From Hydrogenophaga palleronii_A (GTDB lineage Bacteria; Pseudomonadota; Gammaproteobacteria; Burkholderiales; Burkholderiaceae_C): DNA of 64,000 nt. The position numbers were made by a program, and so were the translations under genes. The DNA lies in assembly GCF_031457455.1 (NCBI RefSeq), contig NZ_JAVDWU010000004.1, forward strand, positions 124,001 to 188,000, in the 5' to 3' direction. The notes under the pieces were generated by a model. That model did no database searches. It worked only from the letters and a program-made list of their open reading frames with translations, and had not been told where the DNA came from. Below are positions 49,549 to 58,861 of the stretch, piece after piece. Every line of letters begins with the position of its first letter. The stretch's first letter is position 1.

Positions 49549-50956
49549 GGGGCAACTCGATGCGAAAGTGGGCGCTGGCACTGTCTGGCAGCAGAAAGAC
49601 CCGACCGCCGTGGGCCACAATGTACTCGTGCACGATGGACAGACCGATACCCGTGCCACGAACGGCATCTTCAGGCTGGCGTTCTCCGCGGAAAAAGGGT
49701 TCGAAAATGCGGTCACGATCAGCCTCTGCCACGCCGGGACCTTGATCCACGATGTCGATGCAGGCCAGCCCGGCTTGATCCGAGAGCGTGAGGCGGATAT
49801 GGCCGCCGCGGGGGGAATGGCGGATGGCATTGGACAGCAGGTTGCCCACTGCCGAAGCCATTTTTTCGCGGTCCACCTGCAGCACCAGGGAAGGGCCCTC
49901 GATGCGCACGGTCAGGGCGTGGGACTGCCAGTGCAGGCGCTGCACATCGACCTGTTCTTCCAGCAGCTCGCGCAAGTCGGTTCTTTCCCGTCGCAGTTGC
50001 CGTGCCTCAAACGCGGCCGCGTTGAACCGCAGCAAGGCTTCGATCTGGCCCTGCAGCATCTGGGTGTTGTGCTGCAGGATGTTCACCACCTCGGCCTGAC
50101 TGGGGTTGAGCGGCCCGGCCACGCCGTCGCCAAGCACCGCCACCCCTTCGTGCAGCGAGGCCAGCGGCGTCTTGAGCTCGTGCGAGATGTGGCGCAGAAA
50201 GCGCGCCTTGTCGGCGTCGAGCTCGGTCAACCGCAGTCGCAGCCATTCCAGTTGCTGGCTCACACGCCGCACGTCTGAAGGACCTGCGATGTCGATCGGC
50301 ACGTCCAGCCGGTTTTCGCCCAGGCCCTTGATCGCCTTTTCCAGCCGCTTGAAAGGGCGAGCCAGCCAGATGCCGAACCCCAGCGCCATCACGACCGCCA
50401 CCCCGATCGATCCCAGGACCTGGCGGGTGAGTTGCTGGCGGCTGGACGCAAAACGGGCCTGCAAGGCATCGTTGCGGTTGCCGATGATGTTCTGAACGGT
50501 TTGTGCAATGGCGCCGCTGTGCACGTCCAGGTCGCGGAACGCCAGCGTCACATCGCGTTCGCGGTCCAGAGCCGTCTCGGGCGTGCCTTCGAGCAGACCG
50601 GCGATTGATGCCAGCTGGTTGCGCCAGGCGCTGGCCTGTTCAGGAGGAAGCTCGTTGCTCTCAAGGCTGGCGAGGATGTCGGCGGCATTGGCCGCTGTTT
50701 CCTCAAATCGCAGCCGCAGCTGGTTGTCACGCAACACCAGCGACTGGCGCGCAGCGCGTTCCATGTTCAGGCTGCGTTCGCTCAGCGACTGTGCGGCGGT
50801 GGTCAGGGCAATCGCTTGGGCGGCGCTTTCGCGGCTTTGTGCCATGAGGGTGTCGAGCGTGAACAGGGCACGCACGGCCGCAGCACCCAGTAACGCGCCG
50901 ATGAGCACGAAGGCAACCAGCAGCAGCTGTGGAAAGGAGAAGCGAGGCGCTCTCAC
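49538..50956 (-). CDS. glrK: GlrK (QseE), sensor histidine kinase
   Basis: The 472-aa inner-membrane kinase has membrane segments at about residues 10-31 and 180-200 around a periplasmic helical domain, a HAMP region, HisKA box LRHISHELKTPLASLHEGVA and an ATPase domain with VGNLLSNAIRHSPRGG, DQGPGVAEADRDRIFEPFFRGE and GTGIGLSIVHEYI. It overlaps the lipoprotein start by 11 bp. miaB lies 12 bp upstream on the same strand, so the signalling operon may be read from miaB or upstream. Confidence 0.88.
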   Translation of the reverse strand: MRAPRFSFPQLLLVAFVLIGALLGAAAVRALFTLDTLMAQSRESAAQAIALTTAAQSLSERSLNMERAARQSLVLRDNQLRLRFEETAANAADILASLESNELPPEQASAWRNQLASIAGLLEGTPETALDRERDVTLAFRDLDVHSGAIAQTVQNIIGNRNDALQARFASSRQQLTRQVLGSIGVAVVMALGFGIWLARPFKRLEKAIKGLGENRLDVPIDIAGPSDVRRVSQQLEWLRLRLTELDADKARFLRHISHELKTPLASLHEGVAVLGDGVAGPLNPSQAEVVNILQHNTQMLQGQIEALLRFNAAAFEARQLRRERTDLRELLEEQVDVQRLHWQSHALTVRIEGPSLVLQVDREKMASAVGNLLSNAIRHSPRGGHIRLTLSDQAGLACIDIVDQGPGVAEADRDRIFEPFFRGERQPEDAVRGTGIGLSIVHEYIVAHGGRVFLLPDSASAHFRIELPHVQ

Positions 50957-50968
50957 AACATCTGAATG

Positions 50969-52336
50969 TCAGTGGGTCTCGCGTACCCGCACCTCGCCAC
51001 GCAGCGAATGGGGCCGGGCTTCGGTGATCAGCACGTCGATGAGCTGGCCCACCAGACGCGCGGCGTTCGGTCCGCCGTCGAAATTGACGATGCGGTTGCA
51101 TTCGGTGCGGCCCATGAGTTCTGCCCTGGGATTCCCGTCCTCATCCTTGCCCGGCCGGCGCGATGGCCCTTCCACCAGGATGCGCTGTACCGTGCCTTCG
51201 CGGCTGGCGCTGATGCGCTTCACGTTCTCTTCTATGGTGGCCTGCAGGTGTTGCAGCCGCTTGAGCTTGACCGCGTGCGGCGTGTCGTCGGGCAGGTTGG
51301 CAGCAGGTGTGCCGGGCCGCGGGCTGAAGATGAAGCTGAAGCTGGCGTCGAAGCCCACGTCGGTGATGAGCTTCATCATCTTGTCGAAATCTTCGTCGGT
51401 CTCGCCGGGGAAGCCCACGATGAAGTCGCTGCTCATGGACAGGTTGGGCCGGATGGCGCGCAGCTTGCGCACCGTGCTCTTGAATTCCATGGCGGTGTAG
51501 CCGCGTTTCATGGCCATGAGGATGCGGTCGCTGCCGTGCTGCACCGGCAGATGCAGGTGGTTCACCAGCTTCGGGATCTTCGCGTAGGCCTCGATCAATC
51601 GGGGCGTGAACTCGTTGGGGTGGCTGGTGGTGTAGCGGATGCGCTCGATGCCCGGGATCTCAGCCACGTATTCCAGCAGCAGGGCAAAGTCGGCGATCTC
51701 ACCCGTGTCACCCATGGGGCCACGGTAGGCGTTGACGTTCTGGCCCAGCAGGTTCACTTCCTTCACACCCTGGTCGGCCAGGCCGGCGATTTCCACCAGC
51801 ACGTCGTCAAACGGGCGGCTCACCTCTTCGCCGCGCGTGTAGGGCACCACGCAGTAGCTGCAGTATTTGGAACAGCCTTCCATGATGGAGACGAAGGCCG
51901 ATGCGCCGTCCACCTTGGCGGGCGGCAGGTGGTCGAACTTTTCAATCTCAGGGAAGCTGATGTCGACCTGCGGCGTTGACAGGCGCGCACGCTGGTTCAG
52001 CATCTCGGGCAGGCGGTGCAGCGTCTGCGGGCCGAACACCACGTCCACATACGGCGCACGCTTGATGATCTCGGCGCCTTCTTGGCTGGCCACGCAGCCA
52101 CCCACGCCAATGAGCACGCCTTTTTCCTTCAGGTGCTTGATGCGGCCCAGATCAGAAAATACCTTCTCCTGAGCCTTCTCTCGCACCGAGCAGGTGTTGA
52201 ACAGGATCAGGTCGGCCTCTTCCACGTCCTGCGTGGGTTCGTAGCCCTGGGCGGCGCCCAGCACATCGGCCATTTTGTCCGAGTCGTACTCGTTCATCTG
52301 GCAGCCAAAGGTTTTGATGAAGACTTTTTTGCTCAT
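50969..52336 (-). CDS. miaB: MiaB, tRNA-i6A37 methylthiotransferase
   Basis: MiaB adds the methylthio group to isopentenyladenosine at tRNA position 37, using two iron-sulfur clusters. The 455-aa product has the N-terminal cluster cysteines (KTFGCQMNEYDS, FNTCSVREKA, GVGGCVASQEG), the radical-SAM motif CSKYCSYCVVPYTRG and a C-terminal TRAM domain. It begins MSKKVFIKTFGCQMNEYD. The partner miaA is not in the window. The 114 bp upstream hold two short hairpins but no gene. Confidence 0.97.
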   Translation of the reverse strand: MSKKVFIKTFGCQMNEYDSDKMADVLGAAQGYEPTQDVEEADLILFNTCSVREKAQEKVFSDLGRIKHLKEKGVLIGVGGCVASQEGAEIIKRAPYVDVVFGPQTLHRLPEMLNQRARLSTPQVDISFPEIEKFDHLPPAKVDGASAFVSIMEGCSKYCSYCVVPYTRGEEVSRPFDDVLVEIAGLADQGVKEVNLLGQNVNAYRGPMGDTGEIADFALLLEYVAEIPGIERIRYTTSHPNEFTPRLIEAYAKIPKLVNHLHLPVQHGSDRILMAMKRGYTAMEFKSTVRKLRAIRPNLSMSSDFIVGFPGETDEDFDKMMKLITDVGFDASFSFIFSPRPGTPAANLPDDTPHAVKLKRLQHLQATIEENVKRISASREGTVQRILVEGPSRRPGKDEDGNPRAELMGRTECNRIVNFDGGPNAARLVGQLIDVLITEARPHSLRGEVRVRETH

Positions 52337-52450
52337 GGGGGAATCCGGGTATCACGCTTTGGCCCTGAACAGGGCCTGATTGGACCCCTTCGCGCGGAAG
52401 GGTCGGGGCGCACGCGTTTCGCAGCGCGAGCGCAATGCTGGCGACAGGCC

Positions 52451-52882
52451 TCAGTTGGACCTGGCGGGGGCGTTCGGGTTGGGCGCCGACTCTGACGAGA
52501 AACGGAAATTGCGCTCGGCGGCCGCACCCGCGCGCTTTTCGGCCGCTTCCGCAGGGTTGAGCACCCAGACTTCGTGGATCAGGCCCTGGCCGTCACGCAC
52601 ATAGTTCACCAGCACCTCCTGGCCGACCAGGGCACCAGACAGCACCAGCGTGTTGTTCTGGTTGCGGATGCGCGAACCTGGTGAGAGGCGGGCCGGTTCG
52701 CCATTGAGCGTGATCTCGGGTGGCTGCACCACCACCATCTTGGCGCGCAGTGCGCTGTCTGGGAAGTTGCGCACGGGCTGGGTTTGGGCAACGGCCCACG
52801 GCGAAGCAATCAGCGCCAGCGTGGCAGCCAGCGCGTGTGCGCGAAATGAGGTGACGGAGAGAGCAGCGAGGCAGCGGTTCAT
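52451..52882 (-). CDS. Putative secreted protein, 143 aa
   Basis: The ATG at 52882 (MNRCLAALSVTSFRAHALAATLALIASPWAVAQ) gives a clear Sec signal peptide cleaved after AVAQ or nearby, leaving a periplasmic domain of about 110 residues. The middle reads VVVQPPEITLNGEPARLSPGSRIRNQNNTLVLSGALVGQEVLVNYV, a beta-rich pattern. The function is unknown; homologues are common next to miaB in this group as far as I recall. Confidence 0.75.
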   Translation of the reverse strand: MNRCLAALSVTSFRAHALAATLALIASPWAVAQTQPVRNFPDSALRAKMVVVQPPEITLNGEPARLSPGSRIRNQNNTLVLSGALVGQEVLVNYVRDGQGLIHEVWVLNPAEAAEKRAGAAAERNFRFSSESAPNPNAPARSN

Positions 52883-53053
52883 GGTATGTGTCCAGAGGCT
52901 GTGGAAAAGGCGGAACGCCGGTGGCGAACAGGCGTGGATTGTCGCACGACGGCCGTCGCCCCAAGGCTCGTCAGGCCGCGCGCATTTGCGCAGAATGAGG
53001 CGCCACACGTCGCGGTTGGCAGCCAGGCAAGCACGCGGGGTGACGCACCACGT

Positions 53054-53698
53054 TCACGGCCCGCTGGCCGGCTTTTGCATCAGGGCCACGTTGGGGCAGG
53101 GGATTTCGCACGTCCAGCCGTGGTGTTGCGCCAGCCATTGCAGCGTGGCCTCGCGGTAGAACACCACGTGGGTGGGGTCACGGCGGTAGTGCCAGCCGGC
53201 AAACCGGTTGTCGTCGGTCTGGAAATTCGTCATCAGCGCCAGCCAGCCGCTTGGCGACAGCAGTGAGTCAAACCGGCGGAATTCAACGGCAGGTTGATGG
53301 AAGTGCTCGATCACTTCGGTGCAGGTGATGAAGCCGTAGGTGACAGACAGTACCGAGCGGTCTGGATGAAAGAACGGGTCGTACAGCGCGACCGCGTGCC
53401 CGCCTTCACGCAGCAGGGCGGCCAGTACCGGTCCCGGGCCACAGCCATAGTCCAGGCCCTGACTGGAGGGTGGCAAGCGCTGCAGCAAGGGGTCGCTCAG
53501 CTTTTTCAGGAACTGGCGGTACTGCGCGTCGTCTTCTGCGTTCTGGTGGAGCCGGTATTCGGCGAGTTCGGCGTCCGGCCCTGGGCGCTGCTCGGGATGC
53601 AGAAAGGTAGCCAGACAATTGGAGCAGCGCCAGTAGCTGCGATCTCCCACGGTCTGAAATGCTTGGCACTGCGTGTGTTCGCAAACCGGACAGTGCAT
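53054..53698 (-). CDS. Class I SAM-dependent methyltransferase with N-terminal zinc ribbon
   Basis: The 214-aa protein starts MHCPVCEHTQCQ and has a CxxC...CxxC zinc ribbon (CPVC, CSNC) in the first 30 residues, followed by a short methyltransferase fold with the SAM-binding loop LDYGCGPGPVLAALL. The segment FITCTEVIEHFHQPAVEF matches motif IV of the family. No substrate can be assigned. yaeQ lies 36 bp upstream and the two are co-directional. Confidence 0.8.
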   Translation of the reverse strand: MHCPVCEHTQCQAFQTVGDRSYWRCSNCLATFLHPEQRPGPDAELAEYRLHQNAEDDAQYRQFLKKLSDPLLQRLPPSSQGLDYGCGPGPVLAALLREGGHAVALYDPFFHPDRSVLSVTYGFITCTEVIEHFHQPAVEFRRFDSLLSPSGWLALMTNFQTDDNRFAGWHYRRDPTHVVFYREATLQWLAQHHGWTCEIPCPNVALMQKPASGP

Positions 53699-53734
53699 GG
53701 GCGATCCCGCTGGCGTAGGTGCTTTGCGAAAGCC

Positions 53735-54295
53735 TTATTTCCAGCGAAGCGGCTCGATGGGCACGCTGCCCTGCGTGCTGGACAGCGTGAGCACCCCTTC
53801 CTGCACCGTGGCCTGCAACTGCATGCTGCGTTCAGCCATCGCGGCCAGCGCAGGTGCCACCTCGGTGGGCAGTCGCCACACCTGCAGCTTGTCCAGCCGC
53901 GTCAGCTTGTTTTCAATGCCGCGCCACCACACATCAGCCGCCGAGCCGAAGGCGTAGACGAACACCGCGTCGGCCTTGCTGCAGGCCTTCAACAGCGGCT
54001 TGTCTTCGGGTTGGCCCACTTCGATCCAGATGCGCTTGCGACCGGTGAAGTCGGTGAGCGACACGTCCGGATCCTCCGGGTCTGACAGGCCGGCGCCAAA
54101 AGCCAGCGTGCCGTCGCCACCGCAGGTGTCCTGCAGTTCGTGCGCGTGAATGGCCAGTGCCACCAGCCGAACCATCATGCGCTCGTCGGTCTCGCTGGGG
54201 TGGCGGGCCAGGGTGAGCGCGTGGTCGGCGTAGTAGCCGTGGTCGATGTCGGCCACCTGCAGGTGTGCCTTGAAGATGGTGGATTTGAGGGCCAT
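53735..54295 (-). CDS. yaeQ: YaeQ family protein
   Basis: The start MALKSTIFKAHLQVADIDHGYY (54295) gives 186 aa, the family length. YaeQ proteins have a PD-(D/E)XK-nuclease-like fold, seen here as LSDPEDPDVSLTDFTGRKRIWIEVGQPEDKPLLKAC. The physiological role is unsettled. The tRNA terminator ends just before its start codon, leaving only six bases between the two. Confidence 0.92.
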   Translation of the reverse strand: MALKSTIFKAHLQVADIDHGYYADHALTLARHPSETDERMMVRLVALAIHAHELQDTCGGDGTLAFGAGLSDPEDPDVSLTDFTGRKRIWIEVGQPEDKPLLKACSKADAVFVYAFGSAADVWWRGIENKLTRLDKLQVWRLPTEVAPALAAMAERSMQLQATVQEGVLTLSSTQGSVPIEPLRWK

Positions 54296-54301
54296 GAATG
54301 C

Positions 54302-54331
54302 AAAAAAGCGGACCCGTCGCCGGAGTCCGCT
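54302..54331 (-). terminator. Rho-independent terminator of tRNA-Met
   Basis: On the minus strand AGCGGAC, an 11-nt loop and GTCCGCT are followed by six T residues. The site lies 10 bp after the tRNA 3' end and immediately before the yaeQ ATG. Confidence 0.8.
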
Positions 54332-54340
54332 TCTGAAATT

Positions 54341-54417
54341 TGGTGGCGATAGGTGGACTTGAACCACCGACATCAGCATTATGAATGCTGCGCTCTAACC
54401 AACTGAGCTATATCGCC
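54341..54417 (-). tRNA. tRNA-Met (CAT), elongator type
   Basis: The 77-nt gene folds as a full cloverleaf: acceptor GGCGATA/TATCGCC, D arm with GCTC/GAGC, anticodon stem CAGCA/TGCTG with loop TTCATAA, T arm GGTGG/CCACC with TTCAAGT, and an encoded CCA. The G1-C72 pair excludes initiator tRNA. The CAT anticodon could also belong to tRNA-Ile2, but the D-arm pattern TAGCTCAGTTGGTTAGAGC agrees with elongator methionine tRNA of related bacteria. Confidence 0.92.
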
Positions 54418-54427
54418 GAAGCCCGGA

Positions 54428-54433
54428 ATTATA
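54428..54433 (-). promoter_or_regulatory. -10 box of tRNA-Met
   Basis: TATAAT on the minus strand ends 11 bp before the tRNA 5' end; a GC-rich CCGGGC follows, as is common at stringently controlled promoters. The -35 region is weak (GTGAAG at 17 bp). Confidence 0.6.
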
Positions 54434-54508
54434 GCCAGATTTTTGAACCTCTTCACACCGCCAGTGACGCGGGCTACCGGGCAGCGGCGGGGTATGGGGG
54501 TAACAGGT

Positions 54509-55297
54509 TCAGCTGTGCTTGAACACCGCCTTGCGCTTGTTCACGAACGCATCCATGCCTTCTTTTTGATCCTCGGTGGCGAACATCGCATGGAACAGGC
54601 GGCGTTCGAACATCACGCCATCCGACAGGCCACCTTCAAAGGCACGGTTGACACATTCCTTGGCAGCCATCACCGACGGCAGCGAGAACTCGCAGATCTG
54701 CAGGGCGGCGCCCAGGGCTTCGTCCATCAGCTTGTCCAGCGGCACCACGCGGCTGACCAGGCCCGCGCGCTCGGCCTCGGTGGCGTCCATCATGCGGCCG
54801 GTCAGGGCCATGTCCATGGCTTTGGCCTTGCCCACGGCGCGAGGCAGGCGCTGGGTGCCGCCCGCGCCGGGGATGATGCCGAGCTTGATTTCGGGCTGGC
54901 CGAACTTGGCGTTGTCGGCGGCGATGATGAAGTCGCACATCATGGCGAGTTCGCAGCCGCCGCCCAGGGCGAAACCGCTGACCGCAGCAATCACCGGCTT
55001 GCGCACGCTGCGGATGGTTTCCCAGTTGCGGGTGATGTAGTCGCCCTTGTAGACGTCGGCGAAGCTGTAGGTGGCCATGGCGCCGATGTCGGCGCCGGCC
55101 GCAAAGGCTTTTTCGCTGCCGGTGACGATCATGCAGCCGATGGTTTCGTCGGCGTCGAAGGCCTTGAGGGCCGCGCCCAGCTCGTCCATGAGCTGGTTGT
55201 TCAGGGCATTGAGCTGCTTGGGGCGGTTCAGGGTGACGATGCCCACGCGCCCTTCGGTGCGCACGGTGATGAGTTCGGGGGTGGCTGTCTCGCTCAT
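54509..55297 (-). CDS. Enoyl-CoA hydratase (crotonase family)
   Basis: The 262-aa enzyme starts MSETATPELITVRTEGRVGIVTLNRP and has the oxyanion hole segments AFAAGADIGAM and GFALGGGCELAMMCD plus the catalytic glutamates in GQPEIKLGIIPGAGGTQRLPR, all consistent with a genuine hydratase acting on beta-oxidation intermediates. It is transcribed divergently from paaG; whether it belongs to phenylacetate catabolism (PaaF) or to fatty acid or branched-chain degradation cannot be told from sequence alone. A palindrome 35 bp upstream is a likely operator. Confidence 0.9.
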   Translation of the reverse strand: MSETATPELITVRTEGRVGIVTLNRPKQLNALNNQLMDELGAALKAFDADETIGCMIVTGSEKAFAAGADIGAMATYSFADVYKGDYITRNWETIRSVRKPVIAAVSGFALGGGCELAMMCDFIIAADNAKFGQPEIKLGIIPGAGGTQRLPRAVGKAKAMDMALTGRMMDATEAERAGLVSRVVPLDKLMDEALGAALQICEFSLPSVMAAKECVNRAFEGGLSDGVMFERRLFHAMFATEDQKEGMDAFVNKRKAVFKHS

Positions 55298-55331
55298 GGC
55301 TTTCCTCTGCTGGAGTAGGGTGGTGGGGTGA

Positions 55332-55349
55332 ATTGACGTGTACGTCAAT
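55332..55349. promoter_or_regulatory. Palindromic operator upstream of enoyl-CoA hydratase
   Basis: ATTGACGT and ACGTCAAT are perfect inverted halves around GT. The pattern TTGACGT-N2-ACGTCAA resembles sites of MerR-family LiuR-type regulators of branched-chain acyl-CoA degradation. It lies 35 bp before the hydratase start. Confidence 0.5.
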
Positions 55350-55387
55350 GTCAAGGTCGACTATAGCGGCCTCCACCAAGGGAAAAC

Positions 55388-55413
55388 ATTAGCCGACCGT
55401 TGGGTCGGTTAAT
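55388..55413. promoter_or_regulatory. PaaR-like TetR operator between the divergent genes
   Basis: Arms ATTAGCCGACC (55388-55398) and GGTCGGTTAAT (55403-55413) are inverted with one mismatch around GTTG. CCGACC...GGTCGG operators are known for TetR-type regulators of phenylacetate catabolism in this order. It stands 67 bp before paaG. Confidence 0.6.
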
Positions 55414-55479
55414 GGTAAATTGGCTTCAAGCATCAACCGACAGGGTGCCAAGCACCTGCATCCGAGGAGACAACATCAC

Positions 55480-56298
55480 ATGAATGCCCCGTCAACGGCA
55501 ACGCCACCGGCGAGTTCCATCCTGTATGAGGAGCGTGGCGCGGTGGCCCTGGTCACGCTCAACCGACCCGATGCCCTCAACAGTTTCACGCGCGCCATGC
55601 ATCGCGAACTCTGGGCCGCACTCGACCGCGCCGAAGGCAATCCCGCGATCCGGGCCTTGGTCATCACGGGTGCGGGCCGTGGGTTCTGCGCGGGTGCCGA
55701 TCTGGCCGAATTCGACTTTGAGCCCGGACCCGACCTGGTGCAGCGCGCCGACCCCGGCCCGGTCATCGAGCAGGCCTTCAACCCGACGGCCAGACGGTTT
55801 CAGAACCTGCGCATGCCCAGCATCGCCGCCGTCAATGGCGTGGCGGCGGGGGCGGGCGCTTCGCTGGCGATGTGTTGTGACATGGCGATTGCCGCACCCG
55901 GCGCGAGTTTCATCCAGGCATTCAGCAAGATCGGCCTGATCCCGGACGCCGGTGGCAGCTGGTTGCTGGTTGAGCGTCTGGGCTTGGCGCGGGCGATGGC
56001 GCTGGCCATGACGGGTGACAAGCTGCCTGCTCAGCAGGCCAAGGACTGGGGCATGATCTGGGACGTGGCTGACGACCCGGTGGCCGCGGCCCTCACCTTG
56101 GCAGACAAGCTCGCTGCCATGCCGACCAAGGCCCTGGTGGCCACCCGGGCACTGTTGCGCGAGGCGGGCACGCGCAGCTTCAGTGAACAGCTGGATATGG
56201 AACGAGACACGCAGTCGGCACTGGGCAAGACCCACGACTACATCGAAGGCGTGATGGCGTTTCGCGAAAAACGCCCGGCGCGGTTCAAAGGGGAATGA
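55480..56298 (+). CDS. paaG: PaaG-like enoyl-CoA isomerase
   Basis: PaaG isomerises the epoxide of phenylacetyl-CoA to an oxepin in aerobic phenylacetate breakdown. The 272-aa crotonase starts MNAPSTATPPASSILYEERGAV behind GAGGAG, with oxyanion-hole segments FCAGADLAEF and AAGAGASLAMCCDM and the catalytic aspartate region KIGLIPDAGGSWLL, where a Glu of hydratases is replaced as in PaaG. It overlaps paaI by 4 bp (ATGA). The oxygenase genes paaABCDE are not in the window. Confidence 0.87.
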   Translation: MNAPSTATPPASSILYEERGAVALVTLNRPDALNSFTRAMHRELWAALDRAEGNPAIRALVITGAGRGFCAGADLAEFDFEPGPDLVQRADPGPVIEQAFNPTARRFQNLRMPSIAAVNGVAAGAGASLAMCCDMAIAAPGASFIQAFSKIGLIPDAGGSWLLVERLGLARAMALAMTGDKLPAQQAKDWGMIWDVADDPVAAALTLADKLAAMPTKALVATRALLREAGTRSFSEQLDMERDTQSALGKTHDYIEGVMAFREKRPARFKGE

Positions 56299-56737
56299 CG
56301 GTGACACCTCAAGACCGCGCCACCCGGGTGGGTGAGACGATGTTCTCGGCAGACGTGGCGGCACGCGAGACCATGGGCATTGAGCTGGTGAGTGTGGCGC
56401 CCGGGCGTGCCGTGATGCGCATGGCTGTCCAGCCGCTGCACCTCAACGGCCACCAGATCTGCCACGGTGGCTTCATCTTCACCCTGGCCGACACCACTTT
56501 CGCCTACGCCTGCAACAGCTACAACAAAAACGCGGTGGCGGCCGGCTGCAGCATCGAGTTCCTCAAACCCGGCCATCAAGGCGATGTGCTCACCTGCGAA
56601 GGCCTGGAGCAGACCCTGCAGGGCCGGCACGGCATTTACGACATGAAGGTCACGAACCAGAAAGGCGAGGTGGTGGCCATGTTCCGGGGCAAGAGCGCGC
56701 AAATACCTGGTCACGTATTCCCTGAAGAGGTGGGCGC

Positions 56738-56741
<4 letters not shown>
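56295..56741 (+). CDS. paaI: PaaI, hotdog-fold acyl-CoA thioesterase
   Basis: PaaI hydrolyses dead-end phenylacetyl-type CoA thioesters and so relieves blocked flux. The 148-aa product has the hotdog fold with the catalytic region HLNGHQICHGGFIFTLADTTFAYACN and the tail GKSAQIPGHVFPEEVGA. It is coupled to paaG upstream and to paaK downstream by ATGA overlaps. Confidence 0.92.
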
Positions 56742-58048
<1,307 letters not shown>

Positions 58049-58137
58049 CTCAGGCCTCTCGGGAACGGGGTGTATCGGAACTTCTTGGCCTCGGCGTGAA
58101 ATTTGTCCGTCTCGTAGTTGTCACGCCTGGGGTCAAA

Positions 58138-58171
58138 CCCCCTAGCCGTTCCAGGGGGCTGTCGCTACATT
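58138..58171 (+). promoter_or_regulatory. Hairpin and possible -10 box before the gene at 58194
   Basis: CCCCCT (58138-58143) and AGGGGG (58153-58158) pair around a 9-nt loop; TACATT (58166-58171) could be a -10 box with the hairpin covering the -35 zone. A GGGG/CCCC stem overlaps the first arm, so two folds compete. The wider gap (58049-58193) has no gene. Confidence 0.35.
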
Positions 58172-58193
58172 CCTGCTCAAAGGAAGTTTCCAG

Positions 58194-58724
58194 ATGGACA
58201 AAACTGCGGTCTTCTCCAAGACGGATGAAGGGCGGGAGGCTCTGACCAGCCGTCCACCAGGTCTCACGCCCCGGCTGCGTTCGCTGCTGATCATGACCGA
58301 CGGCAAGCGGACCGTGGCCGAGCTCGACAAGATGCTGGGTGCCGATGGCGCGGCGGGCCCTTTGCTGGATCAACTGGTCACCCAGGGCTGGGTGCAAGGC
58401 CAGGCCGGCACCGGCCCCACGACATCACCACCGATGGCAGCCAGTGCAGAGGCCGGCGGGGGGCAGGCGGCGGTGGACACGCTGCCCCCCTTTGTCGACG
58501 CAGCATGGCCGTTCCCGGATGCCCGTCGGCGGGTCGTGCGTTTCATCAACGACCAGCTCGGCCCCATGGGCGAGACCCTGGCCATGCGCGTGGAGTCCTG
58601 CAAGAATGCCGCCGATCTGCAGGCTGCCTTGCCACGCATCCGCGATGGCCTGCGCAATTTCAAGAACTCGGCCACGGTGCAACAGTTCGACCAGGAGATC
58701 GCGATCCATTTGCCCACCGCTTGA
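58194..58724 (+). CDS. Hypothetical protein, 176 aa
   Basis: The protein begins MDKTAVFSKTDEGREALTSR behind AAAGGAAG. Residues 1-75 look like a winged-helix or helical domain (RSLLIMTDGKRTVAELDKML...LLDQLVTQGWVQG); a Gly/Ala/Pro linker follows (about 75-100), then a second helical domain (RRVVRFINDQLGPMGETLAMRVESCKN). Similar two-part proteins of unknown role occur in Burkholderiales. No membrane segment or signal is present. Confidence 0.7.
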   Translation: MDKTAVFSKTDEGREALTSRPPGLTPRLRSLLIMTDGKRTVAELDKMLGADGAAGPLLDQLVTQGWVQGQAGTGPTTSPPMAASAEAGGGQAAVDTLPPFVDAAWPFPDARRRVVRFINDQLGPMGETLAMRVESCKNAADLQAALPRIRDGLRNFKNSATVQQFDQEIAIHLPTA

Positions 58725-58740
58725 GTGGGCTGCGGCAGCG

Positions 58741-58759
58741 GTGGCATGTGTCATGCCAC
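58741..58759. terminator. Perfect hairpin after the gene at 58194
   Basis: GTGGCATG, a TGT loop and CATGCCAC form an 8-bp perfect stem 16 bp after the upstream stop. No T run follows; it could be a weak terminator or a protein site. TAGAAT near 58825 may be the -10 box for the next gene. Confidence 0.4.
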
Positions 58760-58861
58760 GCCGACACGCGGTTGACCGGTGTTTCAAAGTCCTCAAGGGG
58801 CTCGCCTGATGGGCCTCTTTCCTAGAATGCAGGTTTTATCCATTCCAGGAAGGACTTCTTC

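Noticed and set aside
54341..54417. Initiator tRNA-fMet
   Set aside because: The acceptor stem has a normal G1-C72 pair and the anticodon stem lacks the three consecutive G-C pairs of initiators.
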